A DNA stretch of 64,000 nt from Trichaptum fuscoviolaceum (GCA_910574455.1 CAJSYZ010000007.1:5327974-5391973); one strand, 5' to 3'; shown: positions 46,647 to 58,848, numbered from the stretch's first letter. The notes: a model not told the origin generated them from the letters alone. Translations and numbers: made by a program.

Positions 46647-49123
46647 TGTTACGACCTGGGGGGAACCTGGGGGCCGGGGCGCGTTAGCGGCTTCCGGGGC
46701 AAGGCCTGGGAGAGCGCGCGGCAGCGGAGAAGGCGAAGGGGAACCGTTAAGGACGCTACAACGCCAACGGAGTCGCGCGGGGAGCGGGGCTACGGGGGCG
46801 AGACGCAAGGGGGCTCAAGGCGAGGACGGGACGGAGTCAGAGTCGAGGCGGGGAAGGCAGAGTCGAGGCGCGGGGGGACAGAGTCGAGACGCGGGGAAAT
46901 GCCAAGCGGGATTCTGGCGGGAATCTGGATTCGTGCGGGAATCTGGATTCGTGCAGGGATCGCAGAGCGGGAATCGTTCGGGACTTTGGCGGGAATCGCA
47001 GAGCGGGATTCTGGCGGGAATCTCAGAGCGGGATTCTGGGCAGGACTCAGAGCGGGATTCGCAGAGCGGGATCCGGGACAAGACAGAGACAGGAGAGCCA
47101 GAGAGCAGGCGTGCTCAGGACAGGAGCAGAGAGCTCAGGATAACCGGGATCTCAAGGCAACACTTCTGTTATCAGGAGGAGGTTCCCTAAGGAAGCACTC
47201 GACAAGTCAGCATTGTAAAACTACACTAGAGATAAGACAGAAACACACCTAAGGAAGCACTCGACAAGAGGACAAAAGTGAGTGCTCCTTACGGTGGCGA
47301 CAGGTATTTATCTACTGGGCAGAATCTACAGGGAACGGGCATGCACAAACGCGCAACTAACTAGTTACACAATCTTGCGGGCGAAGGCCGCGCATACAGT
47401 GACGTGAATCCGGGATTCGGGATTCGGTGCGGGAACATCTGGGCAAGATCTAAGGGAACGAGCGTGAAGCATGGTCAAGTGAAACAAAGAGAACTAAAGG
47501 AATGTAATTGTGTGCGAGGTATCAAGCTGGCGCACAGGCAGCGGGGTAACGAGCGTGGGGGGGCGGATGTAATGCATACATCGTCTCGGGATAAGTTGCA
47601 GGCAACTTCTGGCGTGGATCAGGGTCGCGGGAGATCGACAGGGACCAACTTCGAAGAAGCCGGTGCTTCGATGTCGTAACGAAGCCTAATCGCGAGGCGC
47701 GCGCGGGGGCAGGGCGACTAAGGATGAGGTTCGAGTCCTTGCGGACAATGAGATCAATCCCGCACACGGGGTGGCGGGAATCTGGTCTACGGGCCGGGAC
47801 AGGACGCTACTAACGAGACTAGTTGGCTGGCACGTGCGTGGCCAGGCCAATCACCTGGGGCTATCTCAAGACGAGGTTAGCATCGAGGAGCGGGGAAGCT
47901 AAGGGGTTTCCCTTGGACAACGGGAAACTCGCGCGATTCGTGACGGGGTCATGCAGGGAATCTGGTTCGGGTTTCGACCGGGTTTCGAGTTCGGGTTTCG
48001 ACTGGGAATCGAGTTCGGGTTTAGACCGGGTTTCGAGTTCGGGTTTCTGGGAATCGAGTTCGGGTTTAGACCGGGAATCGAGTTCGGGTTTCGACCGGGA
48101 ATCGAGACAGGGAATCTTTCGGGAATCAGAGCGGGAACTTAGCTGGGGTTGCGATGGGAATCGCGGCGGGATCGAAGGCGGGAATCCTGCGAGGGATTTG
48201 CGCAGGGATTCGAGACGGGACGCGAGGCGGGAAACGAGCGGGATTTCGACTGGGATCGTGCGGGGGAAAGGAGCGGGATTCCAACCGGGAAGCAAGCGGG
48301 GTTTCTACCGGGAATGAGCGGGGGAGTCTGGCGAGACTCTAGTCGGGAAACGAGCGGGGGGAGTTTGGCGGGATTGTCAGAGAGGACGCTTGACAGCGTT
48401 CGCGGCGAGGCGGTATTCCTGGCGGGGCAGGCTGTGGACGAACAAGGGCAGGTCGAGAGGCACAGGATGTCGAAGGGGTTAGCTAGGGCACCGTGGCAGG
48501 ACGAGCGCAGGGCAGGGTTCGTGACCGGGCAGGATTGCGGGACAGCAATCCTTGACCGCTGTCGTGTTGGCTTACTCAAGGCCAGACAGAGGTCGGCTTT
48601 GGACGCAGTGGATCAATCTCCTAACTGCACTTCATGACTGTGGACGCGAGGCCGGGATCTGGTATCCGGGCATAGTCGAGAACCTACGAGGTCTGGGATA
48701 GCTATGGCTATGGCTATGGCTGTGGCAGGCTATGGCTATGGCTGTGGCTATGGTGAGTGACTTCGGGACTATGGCGAGGTACGGGGTTCACTGGAGCGGG
48801 GAACAGAGCATGACGGGAGCGGGGAGCGAGCGGGGGATCATCCTAGAGTCGGGGGAACGACGAGGCGGGCTAGGGATGGATCGAGACGCGGGGACGAGGC
48901 GGGGGACTGACGAGGAGACGTGGGCGAGGACAAGCAGGGGCGAGGAGGTCGTAGCGGGGCGGAACTCTAGCAGGAGAATGCATGGCGAAGCAGAGGTTCT
49001 TCCGGGATCAGAGAGCGGGGGATCCTTTCGGGATCTAGCCAAGGTCGCGATTTCGGGTTTCAGTATACCGGGTTTCTGTTCGGGATTGCCTTAGACATGT
49101 TGGGGTCCTGGGGGATCCCGACA
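46647..49123 (-). repeat. LTR, 5' copy relative to the element, 2.5 kb
   Basis: Identical in layout to the LTR at 42671-45166. I noticed one fewer 18-bp tandem unit near 46920 and a handful of single-base indels in homopolymers (near 47170, 47705 and 48320), pointing to a recent insertion. Confidence 0.88.
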
Positions 49124-52100
49124 GATGCAGCCCGCCAACTTCGGCATTCCTGATACCTATCACCCTCCAAGCTTCAATCAGGATGACGTGACCAGCCTGA
49201 ATGCTCATTTGTCATTGGAACAGGGAGCCGGCGTTCCTCGTATTGCCCCGCCTCAGCAGCACTTACTTAACACAAATAATGGTCTTACTAACGCCCTTCA
49301 GCATCGAGCGACTCCGATTACCTATACTGCACCACTTAATCAACCCGTATTGCATAATGAACAACGCAGGACTGGTTCATACGATATTCCAGCAGAAGCG
49401 GTCACATTCTTCCCGCAACGCCTTGTTCATACTTATCTTCGTCGAGATGTTCATGATAACGATCCCCGCACTCGAGGTAGCCACATTCCAGCTTCCCACG
49501 AAGGTACCCATACATACATAGGACAATCTGATCCCCATCTCGGTCACGATTCCCGTCATGTGTGGCATGATCCTCGTCTCGCCCACGAACGCCCGGCGCA
49601 CTACGATGGAGCATATGTTCGCCGCATAGATCATACGCGTTCTCCGAACGTTGCGGATGGCAGTGTAGTCTCGATGTCCCGCGCCGTTTCTAAAGAGAGT
49701 CAGATTCTCCAGCGTATCTATGAAGCACTTCGGCCGCTTTATGATCCCTCCGCATCATACAATGCAGCTCAACGCACCTCTCTCTCTTCTCACCGTGGAT
49801 ACCCCGATCCCCCCACACGTGTGCATCGGCCGCGTAGCTTGTCTCCGCGACCAATTTATCGTGAACCATCGCGCACGAAGTACGTTCAAAGCACTCGTCC
49901 TGTTTCGCCGTCGAATTCCCTTCCCATGCAAGGCGATGACTCATATCTGCCTAATGTCGCTGAGACAGCACTGCACGATGCCCCTTTGACTACTGAAGAA
50001 CCCAGTCGTCCTAGAGGAAGATCGCGGACGCCTCATCTTCCTCGACATGACACGCTCGCTGTAGATGCCCGTGGTCATCAGTCTTCGTCTCGCAAACAGC
50101 ACGGAGACCTGCGCCAAATTAGGAATCGCGTTCTACATGAAGATAATACGGGCTCTGCTTCGCGAAGTAAGAAGAGGCGCCGTTCCTCTTCCTTCGATTC
50201 GCGTACCACTTCGGACGGTGGCCAGGAACCGGACGCTGTCAACGCTGACTTTCAACCGGAAGACTCTCATCCACTCCCCTCCGAACTCCAGACATCTGGA
50301 TTATTGATTGATCCATGGATTGATGGTAAAACCCATAAGGAATTCACTCGCGAGGACCTTGATGCTGCGAGCATTATTCAGGTAGTCCCTTACCATTTCA
50401 CAGTACATTGGGCTATGCGAACTAAGGGCTCTCAGAAGCGAGGAAAATACTGTGCCGGCGATGCAGAGGCCGAGGACTCTGCGCTGGGGAAGTGCACTCG
50501 ACGCAAGTGCTTAGGAGTCTTCAGATGCCCCAACTGGAATAGGATTCCAAACCCTTGTATGTTCTTAGATCGCCCCAACACGAAAGCAAAGGCATTTGAG
50601 GAACAACGTTATCACGTCTGCCCGCTGCAGAGCTGTGGGAAATCCATATTAGAATATGTACCCTGTGCAGTTACGCAGTCGTATGTAATATGGAAGCATG
50701 GGGCGACTTTCGACCAGTCTGGTCCTCACCTGCACCCTCGACCATCTGTCCTAAAACACCTCACGCCCACGGAACGAACCACTCTACATAATGTACTGAG
50801 CGTGAATCCGAAGTTGAAGGGGTCTGCGTTGCGTTCCGGGGGACCAAACATGGTGGGGCCAGTTCCTAACGTGCGGAAGATCTCAAGTGCGTTAGGCAAT
50901 CTTGGTCGTATAGCCTATGAAGTGCAAAAATTCAGAAACTCCGCTACAAAAGGAATGAGTGCGACAGAAAAGGTTTTCTTCCATTTCACGGACTTGCAGA
51001 AGTCTCATCCGGGTATCATCCGTCAGTCGTCCTTGGGGCCTAATCCGATACACATCACCATACAATCTGATTTCATGCGAAGATTGTCTTTTCAGCCTGA
51101 GCCCGATTTCACTAAGTCGAATAATGGTCTAGTCACGGATGCCGCAATGAAGTTCTTCCACAATGGGAAACTTATGGTAGTCGTTATTACATCCACATTC
51201 GATCCTGACACTGCAAAGTGGCAGGCGGTCTGTATGTCAGTCATTGCGGGCCAGACGACTGAACACTATGCCGTGCATTTTTTCACTGTATTCGGCGGGA
51301 TCCACGAGCGATGTGTTCATTTGCATATCGAATTTATCGATGACTTCTTGGCAATGGTGAGTTTGTTCGTACAAACATCCCTGCATTTCAAAATCTAATT
51401 CAAGCACAGGTGGCTGACTACAGCGCAGCTCAACGAGGCGGATTCACCTTGGGATTTCAGCGTTTTCGGAAGACATTCTTCAACGACCAACGCTCGGATG
51501 ACCAATTGGCCATCATAGCCCGTGCATTATACAAAGGATGCGAACGTCACTGGACGGGCAGCGGAGATCGTGTCTGTAAGATATCCGAAGTGAAGAAGGA
51601 AGAGCCTTATTTTCGATTACTCATCGACGGTTTAGAGACTGCGGAAGACATGGACGACTTCAATAAGACCGCTGACGATCTTGTGACCGCTTTCCCGATG
51701 CTGGAAAATTGGATGGCATGGTGGAGACAGCCTTGCAATGCCTCCATGATCTTCCGATCGCAAAGGACCATGGATCAGGCCCTCTGGGACTCGTTACCTG
51801 ACACCTCCAATGCTCAGGAGGCAGTTAACTGGGTCTTGTACTCCAGTGTTGGATACCGACACGAAGGACTGGAAGGCATAATCGCTCTCATCAACTTTGC
51901 GGAATCAATGGAGGCCATGCACACCGATGTATCGCGTACGTTTCTTTCTTCCCTCCAATGTTCATACATATCACTCAATTGATTGCCATATCGCTTTTGC
52001 AGAAGGACGTGCGTTGAATTATCGTTCCGCCGATGCATGGGCTAATCTGTTTGAGGCCCACGGAACCTCCCACCCGTCTCGTGGGATGCCCAGGAAAGTA

Positions 52101-55100
52101 CGAAACGACGGTCGACCACCAGATACCGTCCGACAACTAATCGGTAAAGACGCTGCGACAATCCGGTCGTCCCCTAATAAGAAGGCAAGAGTAATTTCAC
52201 CGTCCAGCAGCCGTGCACAGTCCAGATCTCCTTCAAAGCGTCGCGCTTCTTCTAAAACCCCGTCTAAAGCTCGATCACCTGTTAAGTCCGCTATGCGAAA
52301 TTCGGAAAGAGCGGCGGAGGTTGATGATAGCATGGTTCCAACACCCCTTGAACTAGTTGAAGTGGGGAAGAATGAAAGGACAACAACAGCAAAGCCTTCA
52401 AAAACTGATCTCGTTAGCTATCCGCTGTACATTAATTCGTGCTGGTTGGACACCACATTGGAAGTCTTATACAGATCTCTGGTGAGGAACGTCAAGGACC
52501 TTCAGATGTTATGCACAACTCTTCATTTGGAAAGTCCATTACGTCTCGTGGTGCAGCATCTATCTGATCGGCACTCGGCGTTCGGGCTGAAACTGGACAA
52601 TTCTGATGTATCGGAGTTGGCGGAGAGCCTGACTTCGACGAGAAACATTCTTCGTAGACAACTGTTCACCAAAGGTGTGACCCGACCGATGTACGACTTG
52701 GACGAGCTCTGGGTAAGCTGCATGACTATCTTTGACGTATCACCCTTTCTGACGAGGGGTAATGTAGAACATTGTACTGAACTCGCTAGAGGTCGACAGC
52801 AAAGCCGGCAGACGCAACTATATAGCTGAATCATTTTTCGTCCCCATGTACATCAAGATCAACATGTGTAAGGGCGGCACAAATCAGCTACCTCATCGTT
52901 TAGTGTCCGCGGAACCGACGAGGGATAACTTTTTCATCTTATCGCCTCAGGCCTACGCCGAGTGCAACGGAGATATCCTGACGTATCTGAAGAATCGCAT
53001 AAACCCGCTTTCACCAATACGGAAGAGTCGAGGCTTGTGCAACAAGACAACCTGCGAAGGCAAACGAGAGTACCGCGAGGTTACGGTGTCCCTCCCCGTC
53101 ATCCTAGTCTTTGAATTTATGCCTCAAAGTCCAGCCGAGGGGCAAATCAATAACACGGAGGAGAAGCAGGCAGATCAAACAGAAGGGACGAAGGACAAAG
53201 GAGCAAGACCTGCGCAGGTCGAACGGAAGCCATGGACACTAAGACAATACATGTCTATCCCCGGCGAGAAAGCAGATGGGAGGGAGTCAACCGAATACTA
53301 TAACATCGTGGGACGGATGTACTACGACGAGCATAAGAAGCATTTCTTTGCGCACGTTCGTCACGGTATCGACCATTGCCTACTGTACGACGACTCCGCG
53401 CAGGGCATCATACAAAACATGACCCAGAAGAATCCTGTGAAGACTTTCTTGTCTGGAGCTGGATTCACGAAGGACAAGGTATCGACCTCGTATGTCGTAT
53501 ATCACCTTCGACATGGACGGGCTGCACAGGAGAGAATATCGCGAAGGATATGGAAAGATCTGAAGACTAAAAACAATGTGCTCCTCACCCAGAGTAATGT
53601 TAATGAATTTCCTTGTATCAGCCTCACGGCAGTGGGAGAGACGACGCGGCAGAGCGAATCTACGAATGCACGAGAAATCTTTGTGGAGTCAGAAATACAC
53701 CCATCGCCGGTATTACAGAACGGAGCCAAGGATGTGACACTGCCGAAGCCCGTCGGAAAGTTATGGCCGTTTCCCCCCGTAGAAACCGACGACGCAGAAA
53801 CGGACATCATTTCTGTCCACCCAGATGCTGTACAGGAGGAAGGGTCGACGGAGACAGTCAAGATACGAAAGAAGTTATCGAAAAGACAATCGATGTCTTC
53901 GTCCATCGACAAATCGGCGGATACAGTTAACTTCTTCAGATGCAGATGCGGTTTCGAGGGGGAAGTCGTAGACAGCGATTTGGATGAGAATGTTATTTGT
54001 TGCGATTCATTAGGGATGGACGAGTGTAATCGCTGGTCACACGTCGCGTGTCAACCAGACGGGTGGACGGCTTTTCTTCCCCCTGAAGGCTATTTCTACT
54101 GTCCGGTATGCGAAGAAGAACCTGGACAAGGGTGAGTGAAATCGTCCATCGCGAGTCAACACATGATCTCACCGATCTGTTAAGTGTAATGTCAGACAAG
54201 CAGATGACACGAAATGCCCGTTTACCGCTCATTCAACGATTAAGGTGAGGTATAATGAAAGGCACCCACACGTGTAACTGACTGACGAATGCACAGACCT
54301 GGAATTGGAGTGCTCGTTCGCCGGGGTACATTTTGGTACCCTGGTCGACTTACGGACTGTCCCGGAGAGAATGAAGAAACATACGACTTATACACTGTTA
54401 GGATGTGGAGAGATTGCGAGTACGACGAGGAAGCACGGGCACTAACACCGGGCGAAACTGTCGAGGCCAGACTAACGGACATCGTCGACTGCTTGTGGGA
54501 CTGTAGGAAGGAAAGGCGACTCATCAGGGTAAGAGTTGCTCATGAAAATTATTTGAACCGCTGTCTCAATCCTTAACACAGATCGGCAAGTTCAAGCATG
54601 CAGGGGATGTACCAGGAATAGATTCGATACTTGACCGTTTCATGGAGCATCCTTACTCGAATTCGATCCATACCATGCTCGAACCGCACAAGCAAACATT
54701 ATTGGAAATGATAACGAACGAGGAGGACTTGAAACGCGACAACATTCCCGTCCTTGAATACTTAGGCAGGGCATCGAAAGGATCGGACTCGGTCAGCCTC
54801 CCGGGACCAGTGCCTCTATTTGAACAGGCACGCATCGTCAATTGGCTCTATCATATGGTCCAATCAATATTACATTCAAGGAAGACGGAGCCAGAGACGT
54901 CAGACATAGCAAGACATCAGCAATCCGTAGGCATACAAGTACTGGTTGTGGGAACGGCCGTTCTGGCTCATGCAATAACAATCTACATATCTCGAACGAA
55001 AGTACTACCCCTGCAACAAGCATTTGAACTCCAATTACGAGGGACACCCTTCAAGGTTATTGATGTGGACCATGAATGCCTGACATTACTTGAAAGGCGG

Positions 55101-55562
55101 ATATTCAACTACGGAGACGAGATATGGGGAATAGATGCTGGGGACCATCAGGACGATTGGGATCCATATCATGGGGTTCGCAATGCAAGTAAAAGACATA
55201 AAGGCCCAAAAACGGTACGTATTGAATATTCATAGACAATAACGGTGATCTCACGGAATATGCAGAGATCACGCGTATCTGCGCTGGATAAGGGAAAGAA
55301 GGCACCAACAGATAAGGACGATGAGAGTGCAACGGAAACCGTTCAATCTCGCTCACGAAGAGTACCGAAGATGTCCGACGAAGCTGACAGTGAAGCGACG
55401 AAAGCAGAGTCTGGAGAACTTAGTTACGGACGAGGAAGGGGAAGGGGACGGGGAAGGGGACGGGGAAAGGATCAATTGAAGGGTCGAGGAAGGGGTAAGG
55501 ATCAAGGTCGAGGAAGGGGTCGTGGCCGTGGCAGTGACCGTGGCCGGAGTTCGGACAGTTGA
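49124..55562 (+). pseudogene. Mutator-like transposase with ubiquitin-protease-like and PHD domains, main part
   Basis: Read on from the N-terminal exons at 42213-42670. A GCM-like zinc region (about 50440-50640) has YCAGDAE, CTRRKCLGVFRCP and CPLQSCGK. The transposase core has TDAAMKFFHNG (about 51139), VADYSAAQRGGF (51411), GCERHW (the CxxH motif of MULEs, 51538) and PDTSNAQEAVNW with a Glu (51800), followed by NDGRPPDT. A ubiquitin-specific-protease-like domain has YINSCWLDTTLEVLY (Cys at 52440) and HFFAHVRHGIDHCLLYDD (about 53340). A PHD finger ends in FYCPVCEEE (about 53940-54115). A further globular part (RRGTFWYPGRL, then DDWDPYHG) and a Gly/Arg-rich tail reach the stop at 55562. The intron at about 52713-52769 joins DELW to NIVLNSLEV. 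The join at 54130-54290 was not resolved, so the last part could be separate. The gene is interrupted, hence probably inactive. Confidence 0.72.
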
Positions 55563-56127
55563 ATGCATCGTTGAGATAGAACGACTATTGTCGAGTTGGA
55601 GTATAGTTATTAATTTCACCTTGAGATATCTCAGGAATTGACATGGGTGATGGCTGAGCAAGTGTTCGCTGTCGCTACTGGCGCTTCATCCCTCGTGGCT
55701 GCCCCATACTTTAACAATATCTAGGACTCACGAAGGCAGAAGACTCACGGCAGCATGAGGCGCCTCTCAGTCTAAGAACGTGAAGAGCTTTAAGGGTGTT
55801 GGCGTATAGAGGTGTGACGGCGCGAGCCCCGTCTGTACCCAGTGTACAAGCGGTAATCGCGAAATGAATGCGAGTGGAACCCGTCCGCATATCCTTGTTT
55901 TGATCGTCGACATCATTGACAGCGTACCTTTGCGCTCAATATCGATCGATTCGTCTCTTCGCTGTCGCTACCAACATTGAAACCCGCTCGTGCGCACCCG
56001 GCCTTGTGGCATACGTCATATCTACGGGCTCTGCGTATCTTTCGATACAGACTGTACGACCCCCGGTATCTCGAGAGTGATATCTGTCGAGATTCTGACC
56101 CATGTGGGACTAGCGGATATCGCCTCG
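55563..56127. other. Spacer inside the transposon, nothing recognised
   Basis: Between the transposase stop and a gene-fragment region. No ORF with a recognisable domain. Confidence 0.4.
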
Positions 56128-56412
56128 ACCGAGGGCCTGCTGCGTTCATTCCGCACATCCTCAACCCGAACCGAGAGGCACTTACCGCACTCATCAAAAA
56201 GCCCGAAGTAGAACTCAAACTATTGCATAGTGTGCGCAATAAAGCACGCCTTTATGGCCAAGACTTTGGACCCGACGGTCAGCCACTCAGCTTCGCGAAT
56301 GGGGGTAAAGGCACGAATGGCCTAAACGGCGCGAATGGTACAACGTCGGGCGGCGAGTCTCCCGTTTCACCCGTTTCAGTGGGATTCCCCGGTGGCAAGA
56401 TCGACGTAGACA
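56128..56412 (+). pseudogene. Captured fragment resembling chorismate mutase C-terminus
   Basis: Translation gives RGPAAFIPHILNPNREALT, LIKKPEVELKLL, VRNKARLYGQDFGPDGQP, a Gly/Asn/Ser-rich loop, then GGKIDVD. Basidiomycete chorismate mutases (shikimate pathway, chorismate to prephenate) have this order near their C-terminus: a FIPHI..PN stretch, a VE..LL..VR.KA helix and YGQDFGPDG. The match is from memory and I could not align it. The expected IPLTKEVEV..LL end is absent: the reading frame diverges after GGKIDVD, and no upstream half is visible. It is best read as a piece of a host gene carried inside the transposon. Confidence 0.5.
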
Positions 56413-57121
56413 GGCGTCCGCCTACGAGCAGGCGGCGGACACTCGGGGCCTGCACAGCGTGCTCGACTCTCCGGGCGCCACAGTCCAAGACGTCAATGAC
56501 TCTCGCCCTTGCCGATCTTAGGGTTGATATGGTGTCACCGTGCCTTCCGCTCTGAGACACGACCTAGTGTGGCTGGGACATGGGATGCAAGCCGAGTGCA
56601 ACTGGTTCAGCGCGTTCGTGGCGGTGCAGATAGAGGGTAGGACGATGTGAAGAACTTGGAGGAGATTGCTGGCATCGATGGAGTGCATATCCGTCTGTTA
56701 GGTGAGCTGCAATACTTGTCGACTAGCATCGTACTCTGACCTCATTACCTAGAAGTCCATTTCGTTCTCATTATCTCCGGGCGTTCAGTTCGGTAGTTCT
56801 GGGTCCGAGGCGCACAAGCGTGGAAAGAAGGCAGCTCTTACATGTACGCACTACTTTCTGTAAGGCAATAATAGCCTTTCTAACGTTTCTGTTGAAGGTA
56901 TGGGATAGCAAGCAAAGGCCTGAGCTGCTCAAGGATTTGACATGATCAGCATTGCGACCGGTGTTAGTTCGACGGAGGCAGGCATCTCGAGTGCGAGTGC
57001 AGGCTATGAGACATTTCACAAATGAAACACGAGCGTATATAGATTCTTGACATCTGACTGTACATGTGTCTTACTCAAACAATAACGAAGATGGTATAGA
57101 ATACAAAACGAAGGCGCGACA
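56413..57121. other. Transposon interior, nothing recognised
   Basis: No supported ORF. The sequence after the chorismate-mutase-like fragment is not recognisable in any frame. Confidence 0.4.
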
Positions 57122-57634
57122 TCAAAGAGAACGACGGGTGTAAATGAAGATTAAGAAGGATAGGGAGAGAAATAACACGACCGTGACCAAAATCTTGCGC
57201 GCGCGGCGCTTCTCATCTTCACGCTTCGCGTGCATGGCCTATAGGTGTATAAGTCATAGTCCGGTAAGTGCAATATAAGTGCCTCGTACCGACTGAAGGT
57301 CAAAACAGAAGCGTAGCTTCTGCTCGTTCTCTGTGGTCGCCCTATCCCACCGCCACAAGTCCTTCGCCATCTGTTTGTTGTCCGCCCGGGACACCTCACG
57401 GCAACTGCGCTTGATCTCGTTCGAATACGAGTCAAGAAGGCTCAGATACGGGTCGGTCGAGGTGTCAAGCCCGTCCAAGGCTTGTGCGCGGAAGACGTTG
57501 ACGAGGCGAATGTGTAACTGTGCGATGGATGTCATTCCGGCCGCCGTGGGCTTTTCAGACTTATCCTGCGTGCGTAAGTTAGTAGCCTTTTTTTTACCGT
57601 CGAGAATGAATCTCACCTGAACGTTGCCAGACAT
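57122..57634 (-). CDS. Possible small tail-anchored membrane protein
   Basis: Three exons: MSGNVQ (start 57634), then DKSEKPTAAGMTSIAQLHIRL through WRWDRATTENEQKLRFCF, then AMHAKREDEKRRARK and the hydrophobic ILVTVVLFLSLSFLIFIYTRRSL to the stop at 57122. Introns at about 57570-57615 and 57240-57290 have GTGAGA/GCAG and GTACGA/ATAG ends. One helix at the very C-terminus flanked by basic residues is a tail-anchor layout. The middle is acidic and helical without a domain I know. It lies within the transposon near its right end, so it may be captured host sequence. Exon choices are by eye. Confidence 0.4.
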
Positions 57635-58759
57635 TGCGTACCTGACGGTAGACGGTATGGACGATCGGTGTTCGCTGGCAAGGACAGACGTGCCCAATTA
57701 GACGCCTGTCCACATCGTCAATCGGTAAATTCATCTCACGTTCATTTACATTCTAATTATAACTTATTCGTGAATTCGACCAGAATTGTGCCGATCTTTA
57801 ACGTGAGCCCTTTCTCTAAGTCCATTTCGTGGCCTTTCTTTCTGTCTCTCGTGCGCGCGCTCTAACTGTATATCTGTCCGGTCTCTTGGCCTGTTGCATC
57901 GGCGGTCTCTGTTCGATAGCGGTTTCTGTCCCCTGCGGTCTCTGTTCGATAACGGTCTCTGTCCCCAACTGCCTTGGCGACGTTCTAAGGAGTTTCTAAC
58001 TCTATCTCGCTTCTTATCGTCGCCCTTTTGCGTGTATCGAGCCGCCTCAAACATTGACCTTGAAGTCTTCTTCACCGCCCAAGACGTAGTCGCTGTTCGC
58101 GAGCCGCCCGCGGTCATAGTTGTCATCGAGAACGCCTTCCTGAGTTGAGAATGGAGAGAGGATGGGTAACTTGATAGGTGGAATGTTGACACAGAAAGGC
58201 AGGGAGGTCGGAATCATGGCACGGACTCACTCAGAAAGTAGTTAGATCATCTTATTATTGTTGTATGTATCACAACAGTTAAAGTTGTAATTTGACTTAT
58301 TAAATTATAAAAGCTTGAATTCAGACTTTTAAGCTTCTTGGAAATTGCAAATGCTGTGTGCACAGCAGAGCCCGCTTCCCGGATCCTCGTCCGTTCCCCC
58401 TTTCCCGGACATCGAGTCATCCTAATTTGCACTTAACAATCCTTATTATATAGCGCTGTCGGAGCCAGCTTGTCCCCGCCACGAATGTGTAATAGTCCTA
58501 ATTTGTACTTAACGCTTCTTAATGTGATACTGTTTATAAACTTAATACATCCATTGTAATCGACATAAGTGATTTGTAAGAGAATATATTTAAGAAAGAG
58601 TGATCCATAATAGACTTGTGACATTTACTATCTCAGATCTTAGTCTAGATCAGAGATAATATCGGGGCTCTTGCCCCCGGTCACTCATGGGAATGTAGGC
58701 GGCACATTGTACAAAGTGCCGCCTACTGCATGCGGTCCTGTATAGAAAGTGCCGCCTAC
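57635..58759. other. Right subterminal region of the transposon
   Basis: Contains a CGGTCTCTGTTCGATA-type repeat near 57900-57970 and, near 58690-58760, GCCGCCTACTGCATGCGG words that mirror the left-end subterminal repeats. No gene is supported. Confidence 0.5.
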
Positions 58760-58831
58760 TGCATGCGGCAGCGGCGGTACCTGTAGGCGGCTGCATGCGG
58801 CAGCGGCGGCACTTGTAGGCGGCCTTTTCGT
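58760..58831 (-). repeat. Terminal inverted repeat core of the Mutator-like element, right
   Basis: Reverse complement of 38010-38081 with about two differences. Next to it, two more GTGCCGCCTACTGCATGCGG words extend inward to about 58710. Confidence 0.85.
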
Positions 58832-58838
58832 ACAGCCG

Positions 58839-58848
58839 AGCCTGGAGC
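58839..58848. repeat. 10-bp target-site duplication, right copy
   Basis: AGCCTGGAGC, identical to 37994-38003. Its complement is the 3' end of the receptor's second exon (LQA codons). Confidence 0.8.

Larger units (their letters stand above)
42671..49123 (-). mobile_element. Gag-only LTR retrotransposon nested in the transposase gene
   Basis: Two near-identical direct repeats (2496 and 2477 bp) with TG...CA ends bound a 1.48-kb interior. GATGC flanks both sides (42666-42670 and 49124-49128), a 5-bp target duplication. The interior carries one 394-residue ORF on the minus strand with two CCHC zinc knuckles, and a G-rich polypurine tract next to the LTR at 45167-45180. So transcription runs on the minus strand and the 5' LTR is the one at 46647-49123. 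No reverse transcriptase, integrase, RNase H or protease is present, so it depends on a partner element. A primer-binding site was not identified with confidence. Confidence 0.88.
38004..58838. mobile_element. Giant Mutator-like transposon, 20.8 kb, inserted in the STE3 gene
   Basis: Bounded by the decamer duplication AGCCTGGAGC and by inverted terminal repeats. The left repeat (38004-38081) and right repeat (58760-58838) share a 72-bp core beginning ACGAAAAGGCCGCCTACAAG and containing GCCGCATGCAG; only about two bases differ, and the outermost 6-7 bp are imperfect. Contents from left: subterminal repeats, a 730-residue gene (-), a promoter region, the transposase gene (+) interrupted by an LTR retrotransposon, a chorismate-mutase-like fragment, and a possible tail-anchored protein (-). 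The outer ends are judged from the duplication and repeat, not from homology. The element class rests on the DDE and CxxH features of the transposase together with the duplication length. Confidence 0.85.

Noticed and set aside
42671..49123. Reverse transcriptase, integrase or protease in the LTR element
   Set aside because: The 1.48-kb interior is taken up by the gag-like ORF, and no pol motif occurs on either strand.
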